A stretch of DNA of 64,000 nucleotides from Pseudisothecium myosuroides (lineage: Eukaryota; Streptophyta; Bryopsida; Hypnales; Lembophyllaceae), in assembly GCA_951799445.1 (NCBI GenBank), contig OX637287.1, positions 19,096,224 to 19,160,223 of the forward strand. The letters run 5' to 3'. Positions within the stretch are counted from its first letter, which is position 1. The number at the start of each line of letters is the position of its first letter. Shown piece by piece: positions 57,371 through 64,000 of this stretch. Position numbers and translations under genes: made by a program. The notes beneath the pieces were generated by a model. The model did not search any database and was not told the origin of the DNA. It saw only the letters and a list, made by a program, of their open reading frames with translations.

Positions 57371-57778
57371 GCGAATGAATCAATTGAGGTACACTCTCTT
57401 GACTCCTCCGACCCTTATGATTTTATATAAGTCCAGAAAATTAATGCCATATTCTAGATGCACGCGTTTCTCTGGTTTCTATGAACCTGTTGTTCCATAT
57501 TGGAGGCTCTTATTTTGATTCATTCTGATTGATAGGATGGAGTGAACACTTTGTGATTTGTAGCGCGAACGACCAGACCATTTTGTGACTTGCTTTTTAG
57601 CTCGTTTAGATTCGGTTGTCGTAGTATGGTTTTTGCTTGTACAAATTTAACGAGAGGTTCTGTAGGCTCAATAGTTTTTCCAGATGTATTCTAATCTATT
57701 TTGCTTAAATATAACATATGTGACATAAATTGAGTTGGCTAGTGCCTAATAAATTGGTATTGTCGATGTTTTTTGTCC
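57371..57778 (+). other. Probable intron between the acidic region and the phosphatase domain
   Basis: GAG|GTACACTC near 57390 as donor and TTTTTTGTCCAG at 57767-57778 as acceptor. The interval is T-rich with no coding frame. It lacks a palindrome copy, unlike the upstream introns. Confidence 0.45.
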
Positions 57779-58576
57779 AGCCACAAAATGTAAGAAGTGT
57801 GCACCGTCCGGTGGCCCTCAAAGAGTCCCTTAAAGGAGGAGTCCTACAATCACATAGTGGGATTCAATGCTTTTTCCCGCTTTTTGGCTCACCTGATTCC
57901 GCATTTAAACAGGTACTACATCTCTCTTGTGATTTGCTTTGATCAGGTAGTATCGAAGGAAGGTGAAGACAGTCTAGCACCGAATGTGTCCTTCTTTGTT
58001 TTCCGGCAACAAACAAAGTGGTTAAACGTCATGCTCGACTTGAACGGGATTATTTGTGAGTGCGTGGGTAGATCGTCATTAACTAAGGGATTGAAGACGT
58101 ATGTTGTCGAGGAGAATGTATTTTTGGATGAATTCCCAACTATCGTAGGAACGAAGGCCGTGTACGTTCGCCTTGGTCTTCAAGAATTTATCACAGAGAA
58201 ATTCCAATTTGCAAATCGTGTAGTAGTTTGAAGCTCGATGGTGAAGAAATACGCGGAGCCCGTGGCGGAATTCCTTTTGGGGGGAAAGAAAATACCCTTT
58301 GACATTCTAGGACAGGACCAATGTGGGAAGATCAAAATGTCTAAAGGAAAATTCCTCCACCATCCAAGAGACACGTACAAGCTCATGTACCTGAAGGTGC
58401 TAGCCGACCACTTGTTCTCGCATCCTAGTGACGGCACGTCTTTTAGCAAAGACAACATTCTTCTCATTGACGACTCGCCCGAGAAGAGTGTGTGCAATGA
58501 GAACGGGAATGCGATATTGCTGCAGCCGTGGGATCATAAAATTCCTCGGGATAATTTTCTTATGGGAAGCCTGTGA

Positions 58577-59850
58577 GCTCCCAATTTGTCACTTGGGACT
58601 CGTAGAATTATTTTTTTGGAAATTTGCAATTTAAAGTTGATAAAGTATAGAAAAACCCATAAAAAGAGTGTAGAACCGAAATAGGGTTGTGGCATACCCA
58701 TTATAGTATTTGGTCTAGATTTGTATTTTACTTAGAATCCCTCCAAACCTGGCCTAAAAATAGTACAAAAATAACGGAAAGGTTAGATTTGGAGGATTTG
58801 AGTCACATAGCCCCAAAGGGGCTAAATCCCACCATGAATGTGGCAATTCATGGCTAGGTCAGTCCGAGGGATCCACAGCGAGGCCACTAGGTCGGGTCCT
58901 AGAGTTAGATTTAGAATTCCCCATTAGATCAACGAATTCCCAAAATCCCGATTGTTAGCATGTAGGAGCCACTAATGGAAGACCGGGCCCGTGGAGGAAT
59001 CTACAGCCCAAGGATGGTGTTCTAGGGTGAATCCCATGCCAGGAGTCCAACGGCAAAATCGGTTCGCCAAGATTCCTCCACCTGCAGAAGATTCCCGCAC
59101 CGTCGCTAATTCAAGGAGATGTCCAGTTTTAATCTCCATTGACCAATCGTGCCAGGTACGAAAATACACCCGCACGTCTTTCATGCGACTCCCTGAGAGG
59201 TCACGTGAAAAATCCCGGCATCTTCCAACTTGCAGAAGAACCTTTTCCGGGTGGTCAACCCTCCTAACCTCCAACGGGAATTTCATGGAAGTTACCTAGG
59301 TTACAATAAAATCTCACTAAAAATTAGGCTAGCTTGTTTTATGTTAATAATGCGCTCCGTGAAGTTTCACGACATTCCGATAGCGGCAAGTACCCGAACC
59401 GGCGTGATTCCTCGGGAATTAACCACGTGGCGGGGTCCCCGCCGCGTTGACCGGCATTCCGGGACCATACGATGGCGAAACGAAGTCAACCAAAAGTCCT
59501 TCCCGACTCTCTCGCACCTACCACAGACCCTAGGCTATTCACATTTCTCAAAATAGGAGACCCCCAAGATCTAGGATTTTACCACGATTTGGTTTTTAAA
59601 CTAAATTAGCCTACGATGGATTTTTTGGCCTCGGTACGAGGGGTAGGGAGGTCTAGGACTAAACACGGCGATCTGGATCCAACGGCACAATCCGTTTGAC
59701 GATTGGAGCTAATCTCCAAAAGTTAGGATGTTGGTCCAACATAGATGGTAGAAGTAGAAATTTAGGATGTAGGATGAAAATCTTTGAGGATGAGGATGAA
59801 AATCCCCGTTGATAAGGTTACCTTAGAGCTTTAGAGAGAGGGGTGAGCCC
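58577..59850. other. Moderate-GC stretch, no gene recognised
   Basis: Short ORFs on both strands at 58972-59299 overlap and lack motifs. ACAATAAAATCTC near 59302 is polyadenylation-signal-like. It may include the 3' flank of the phosphatase pseudogene and the upstream part of the element driven from 59861. Confidence 0.35.
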
Positions 59851-59860
59851 TTGGGAAACC

Positions 59861-59868
59861 TATATAAG
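59861..59868 (+). promoter_or_regulatory. TATA box
   Basis: AACCTATATAAGGGCCCC followed by CTCTCTCTAAAACACC is a textbook plant core promoter with a pyrimidine patch. Transcription would be expected to begin near 59890 and read rightward through the repeat-rich leader toward the ATG at 61837. Confidence 0.65.
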
Positions 59869-60287
59869 GGCCCCATTTCTCTCTCTAAAACACCCCCTCA
59901 CTTTTGTTTGGGTCCGTGGGTCCAATTTGCTTTGGATATTTTGGCATTTGAAGCCAAAAACCTCTACGGTATTTTTGGAGCACTTTTTGCTTCATTGTTG
60001 CTAGATTTCAAGCTTTCAAGGTCCTTAGGGGGTCCTTCTATCTTGCCTTGTGTACTTCTCGTGCGTTGTTGTACCTTTGTTACGAGTTAAGAGTCCTTGT
60101 TTCTCTCTTGTGGTATCTTTGGAAGCTAACTTGTGAGTTTAGGAGTCTTTTGGTGTCTTGTCCTAATCCTAAAGTCACCCCCCACCGTACCTTGGCGATG
60201 CCGCTTTGGGGGGCCTTTAGCTTGTGAAGTTGTGTGTCTTTTACGTGTCCTAACGTGTTGTCTTTCCTCACTCACGTGTTCTCACCC

Positions 60288-60625
60288 TCTTCTAATCTTT
60301 CCCTTGTTGTGTGGACCCCCCCTCGGGACGGCGAAGCTTTGGCTTTGTCACGTGTGTTCCTTAAGTTTGTTTTTTCTACCTTCTTCTAATATTCCCCTTG
60401 TTGTGTGGACCCCCCCTCGGGACGACGAAGCTTTGGCTTTGTCACGTGTGTTCCTTAAGTTTGTTTTTTCTACCTTCTTCTAATATTCCCCTTGTTGTGT
60501 GGACCCCCCCTCGGGACGGCAAAGCTTTGGCTTTGTCACGTGTGTTTCTCAAGTTTGTCTTTTCTACCTTCTTCTAATATTCCCCTTGTTGTGTGAATCC
60601 CTCCCACGGCGGCGAAGCTTTGAAC
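60288..60625. repeat. 94-bp tandem repeat, about 3.3 units
   Basis: Units with TCTAATATTCCCCTTGTTGT, GGACCCCCCCTCGGGACG, GCGAAGCTTTGGCTTTGTCA and CGTGTGTTCCTTAAGTTTG repeat at a 94-bp period (TCTAAT at 60291, 60385, 60479, 60573). Degenerate GGCG(A/G)AGC(T)TTGAAC modules continue at 60611, 60675, 60733 and 60912. The adjacent units are almost identical. Confidence 0.9.
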
Positions 60626-61836
60626 TAGTGACCACGTCAAGTCCTATAGTGTGTGTTAAAATAGTCTTAGACGGCGGAGCTTTGAACCCGTGGAGTGTTA
60701 CAAATCCTAAAGTTGGTATTAAAACCAATTTTACGGTGGAGCCTTGAACCTCCATAGCCTTAGATTCCAAAGTCTAGTTTCCAAGACCTTCTTGGAAAAG
60801 TCCAGAGTTTAGCTTCCAAGATTGGTCACGAGTTTCTAGAAAGAGAGTGACCATCCCGTAACACTTAGCTTAGGTGACCGTTCTAAAAATTTTGGGGCCT
60901 AACTCCCCGAACGGCGAAGCTTCGATCCTGGCCCTAACCCCCTACTAAAAATCCAATTTAAGTTTGTGTTAGTGGGTTCCCCTAAGGGAACCCGGTTGTA
61001 TGGATTTTTTGGGAAGGGCAGCTAGTACCCCGGACCAGCATACAGCCAGCATACCGGCCAGCATACAGCCAACCATACCGGACCGGCATACCAAACCAGC
61101 CGGCAGCCAACCATACAGCCAGCATACATCGGACAGTCAGCTTGACTGAGCTGAACATCAGCATCGGGCTAGTCTGTTTGACTGAACTGAACATCAGCCA
61201 TCGGGCTAGTCAGCTTGGCTAACTGAACTAAATTTCTGGATTTCCAGAACTAAACGGGACGATGCCCTGCGGGGCCCCAACCACCTTTTTTTTTAATTTT
61301 TTGATCTTTTAAAGTCTGAAATTTTGGAATCCAGTTGGGGAGAGGAAAAAACTCAAATTGGAACTTCAAAAACACAAGAGAAAGGGGGGGAGAAATAGAA
61401 GTTGCCACTCCACGCGCCACCTGCACAAAAACATCCAATCCTACCTGCATCACCACTCACACCTACACACAATGGAAGGAAATTAGGGAGAAGGATGTGT
61501 TATAGGAGTGGAAAGGAGAGAGACGATAAATAGTGCCTAGCTAGGAGAGTAGGTAGGAAATCTAGAAGAACTCCTTGCAACCGTTGGGAGGAGGATTAGG
61601 ATGACACAAAGCAAAGTTGCGTAAGAGGGTAGGAAGAACATTTAAACCCTTCTCGTAGTTTGAAACCATAGTGTAAGACTCATAAAAGCTTAGGTGGAAT
61701 AGTGCTAGTGTAGAAGAGAGGGGAAGAAAGAAAGAAAGGAGGAAGGGAAAGAGGGAGTTTAGATCATCAAAAATTGTAATATTTTCTCAATAAGCGGTGA
61801 GCTCTGAAAAAATTCAAAACAAAGCCAAAGACTACC
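60626..61836. other. Leader-like region with simple repeats
   Basis: 60974-60993 is an 8-bp-stem hairpin (GGGTTCCC / GGGAACCC, loop CTAA). 61030-61130 is a degenerate CAGCATAC/CAACCATAC repeat. 61130-61235 contains two copies of GAACATCAGC..TCGGGCTAGTC. The rest is purine-rich (GAAAGAAAGGAGG). No coding frame with motifs. Confidence 0.5.
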
Positions 61837-61899
61837 ATGGAGCATGAGGATGTACACGTGGACGTGGACGAAGTTATTTCCGACACCGGTAGTGAAGAG
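61837..61899 (+). CDS. Short first coding exon, acidic, function unknown
   Basis: ACCATGG gives a good start context. The frame MEHEDVHVDVDEVISDTGSE ends in GAG|GTGAGTTTT, a strong donor, after 21 codons. It lies about 2 kb downstream of the TATA box at 59861 with no earlier good start in this frame. The following 1.2 kb is a degenerate repeat that would be intron. The acidic N-terminus recalls the acidic ORFs at 41.9-42.3 and 56-57 kb, but this is only composition. The downstream exons were not identified. Confidence 0.4.
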
Positions 61900-63180
61900 G
61901 TGAGTTTTTGATTTAATCTTTGATGTTTCTCCCTAATTAGCATTTATTTTCCTAATCAGCCCTTAGAGCGTGATTAGCCCTCGAGATTAGTGCAAACTAG
62001 AAGTTTAGATTCAAAAAGTTATAGATTAGTGATAGAGGTTTCCAAAAACATATTACACTTAAGATTCGACCGTAAATTGACCGCGTTAGGCTAAGTTAAG
62101 CGGTAGGGGGTAGAACGGAGGAATTTTAATTAAATTTGATCCACAAGGAACAATGGACGGAAATTAGGATTAGATTAGAAGGAGAATTTAGGATTAAAAT
62201 TAAAGATCAAATAATGGTTAAAAACCTAGAGTTAAATTAAGATTTTAATTAGGAAGTTAAAATTCAGAAGTCGAAATGTGGAGTTAACTTTGGGAAGTAA
62301 AAAGTAGAGTAGGAAATAGAAGTCAAAAGTAGAATCCACTTAGGAAGTAGATTGTTGAGTTAGAAATAGAGTTAAAATTAGAAGTCAAAACCCTAGAGTT
62401 AAAAGTTGGAATTAAATTTAGGAGGGTAACATTTAGAGTTAATCTAGGATTAAAACGATAGGATTAAATCTGGAAGTAGAAGTCAAAAGTCAAAAGTCAA
62501 AAGTTTAGATTGAATTTAAAGGTTAAATTTTAAAGTCAATAGGAGAGTAAAAGGTTAGAGTGAAAAGCTAAAAGTAGAAGTTAAAACTTAGAGGTAGAAG
62601 TTAAATTTTAGAGTTAGTTGGAAGTAGAAAAATCTAGAGTCAAAGTGAAAACGTAGAGTTAAACCTGGAGGTTAAGATTGGGAATTAATTTTAGAAGTAA
62701 AAATTTAGAGTTAAAAGTCAAAAACCTAGAGTTAAATTAGGAGTAAAAATCTACAATAAAAAGTGAAAAGTTAGAGTTAACTTTAGAGGGTAAATCTTAG
62801 AGTAGTTTAGAAATAAGAACATAGAATTAAAAGTGAAACTTAGAATTACCCTAGAAGGTTAAAACTTGGAAGTTAGGAGTTGAAGTTGATTTAGAAGTAA
62901 AAACCTAGAGTTAAATTTAGAAGGGTAAATTTACAATAAAATAGAGGAGTAAAAACTTAGAGTTAAAAGTTAAACCTAGAGTTAAATTCCGAGGATAAAT
63001 TTCAGAGTTAAATTAAGAGTAAAAACCTAGAGTCAAAAGTCGGTAGTTAATATTTAAAACCAAGTTAAAAGAGTAAAAATCTAGAGTTTCATTTAGAGGT
63101 TGAAAATTAGAGTAAGAGTTGAACTTTAGAATTAGTCTAGAAGTAGAACTTCTAGGTGGAGTCTTAAAAATCCACGATAG
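61900..63180. repeat. Long degenerate array of AGAGTTAAA / AAGTCAAAA words
   Basis: A purine-rich strand built from variants of AAACCTAGAGTTAAATT, AGAAGTTAAA and AAAGTCAAAA with no fixed period. It begins with AGAGGTTTCCAAAAACAT (62034-62051), the signature also seen at 28514 and 31525. No ORF. Likely the first intron of the gene starting at 61837, and the source or relative of the fragments at 28.5 and 31.4 kb. Confidence 0.65.
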
Positions 63181-63922
63181 TCTTAGAGGTTCATGGAAGG
63201 AACATAGGGGTTCCCCTTTTTACGTAGTTAGGGACGTTAGAAAAGACGCCAACTACCCACCCTACCCTCGACATAGGATAGATAGTTAGGGAGTTAGAAT
63301 TTTACCATTACCCCTGAGCATTGCAGTTACCTTGTGAGTTACTACATGCATTCTAATTATTCGCTGCCATCCACGACACTTAGGAAACGTTAGCAAAAAA
63401 GATCCATTGCTTGGAAGGCACAGTGGACCGTGCTCACATCACCCCCATATATTAAAAAATGTGGATAAAGGCATAGAACCTGGTCGGTGTTCGCTCTATT
63501 ACCAAGGGTGGGTAATCTAGCGCCCACAAAGCCTCACCCCCTGGCTTTACCAGGTGCAAGAAGGTTGGGATTTGGGGCGCTTACAGTAGTATGTAGAGGC
63601 CAATCGTATTGGTGTAAAATCGTTGACGAAATCGCATTACCTGATGAAGGATATTGTAAAAGGAATGAGAGAGTTGGTTGCCAACCTTGGGATCCGTTAC
63701 GAAGTGCGTGGGATTAAATTAGTTATCGAGCCCAAGGCATGTAGGAAATAAGGAACATGATGTTGCATCTCTGGACCAAAACTGATTTTTCAAAGGATAA
63801 TTTTGTAAATGTTTTTGGTTTTGTTTTGTACGTTTTTTTCATTGCGGATTATAAGTTTGGCCAGTTTCCCAATGCGGGATTATATCCTCTTCTTCTACTT
63901 CCATCACTTCATATTAACCTGA
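63181..63922. other. Mixed-composition stretch with a 76-codon ORF, not assigned
   Basis: The plus ORF 63487-63717 has balanced composition and could be an exon (MFALLPRVGNLAPTKP at its start), but splice borders are unclear and no family is recognised. ACGTAGTTAGGGACGTTAG near 63221 is unremarkable. Confidence 0.3.
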
Positions 63923-63943
63923 TTATCCTCGGGTCGAGGATGT
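63923..63943. repeat. Palindrome copy 18 (triplet GGT)
   Basis: TTATCCTCG-GGT-CGAGGATGT: left arm perfect, last two bases of the right arm changed. It sits 57 bp before the window end, suggesting that another palindrome-bearing region begins here. Confidence 0.85.
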
Positions 63944-64000
63944 TGTATGCCTCATTCTTGCATACTCTTATTCGTTCAGGTTGGTGGATCTATTTTTCAC

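Larger units (their letters stand above)
55667..58576 (+). pseudogene. Acidic/coiled-coil protein with FCP1-like phosphatase domain, decayed
   Basis: One plus frame runs from about 56065 to 57046 with stops TAG 56319, TAA 56598, TAG 56796 and TAA 56919. It encodes a Ser/Pro-rich start, acidic patches (SDSDDETEVVD) and a charged coiled coil (KEKEEEEKARERRIKEVQEY). A further acidic stretch follows at 57104-57367 (TAG 57368), then a probable intron to CAG at 57778. The terminal domain has MLDLNGIICE (58031), VYVRLGLQEF, VVV*SSMVKKYAEP and NILLIDDSPEKSVCNE. This is the FCP1/NLI-interacting-factor (HAD) order: DxNG nucleophile motif, W[ST]S motif, DDSP motif. The conserved Trp of WSSM is a TGA (58229-58231) and the second catalytic Asp is Asn (DLNG, not DLDG). 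The last exon stops at 58574. The 5' limit is uncertain. Confidence 0.6.

Noticed and set aside
52522..58231. Stops corrected by U-to-C RNA editing
   Set aside because: Such editing is known from plant organelles. These genes have spliceosomal introns in nuclear transposon-rich DNA, and the TGA in the WSS motif needs TGG rather than CGA.
60288..60625. CRISPR-like array
   Set aside because: The 94-bp units are contiguous and nearly identical, with no unique spacers. The setting is eukaryotic.

Overview
The window reads as nuclear DNA of a land plant with a large, repeat-rich genome. It is AT-rich, packed with plant-type DNA transposons (CACTA, PIF/Harbinger, Stowaway-type and Mutator-type elements), and its few coding stretches have GT-AG introns and belong to plant transposon-associated families. 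I cannot name the species. DUF7869-type and FCP1-like genes beside transposons would fit a bryophyte, lycophyte, fern or gymnosperm as well as anything else. No intact host gene, rRNA, tRNA or CRISPR array is visible.

Layout. 1-32 kb and 48.06-48.64 kb hold a swarm of 0.55-1 kb non-autonomous elements bounded by TTAA and ends of the form CCCCTAAAGG...CCTTTAGGGG. There are about ten nearly complete copies plus fragments, in at least five sequence subgroups. Other elements are nested in them: a 2.7 kb CACTA element (3493-6172), two fold-back CACTA-ended MITEs (19381-19601, 30301-30538), a Tourist-like MITE (7405-7535), two Mutator-like MITEs with 9-bp target duplications (14106-14380, 16058-16326) and a Stowaway-type element (16455-17034). 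32.2-42.3 kb holds pieces of a DUF7869-type transposon gene on both strands, a GC-rich insertion carrying a gag-like ORF (33.9-35.7 kb, minus), and a second CACTA element (36415-39306) inserted in the DUF7869-type coding sequence. 42.65-45.8 kb is a roughly 176-bp tandem repeat array that switches orientation near 43.7 kb and is interrupted by a probable solo LTR (45809-47094). 52.4-58.6 kb holds two adjacent plus-strand, intron-containing genes broken by in-frame stops. One resembles a ParB-like domain joined to the C-terminal part of a beta-class DNA methyltransferase; the other is an acidic/coiled-coil protein ending in an FCP1-like phosphatase domain. 58.6-64 kb holds a TATA-box promoter with a repeat-rich leader, one short exon and a long degenerate purine-rich repeat.

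The most unusual feature is an 18-copy, 21-bp palindrome (9-bp arms TTATCCTCG / CGAGGATAA around a variable triplet). It is absent from the first 40 kb and concentrated in the introns and 5' regions of the two decayed gene clusters (40.06-40.97, 51.77-52.38, 53.89-53.99, 55.30-55.42, 57.05 and 63.92 kb). The variable centre and one compensated base pair suggest an RNA or DNA hairpin carried by one gene-bearing mobile system.

Almost every coding stretch is decayed. The lesions are mostly single in-frame TAG, TGA or TAA codons, the pattern expected from G-to-A and C-to-T transitions in methylated transposon DNA.
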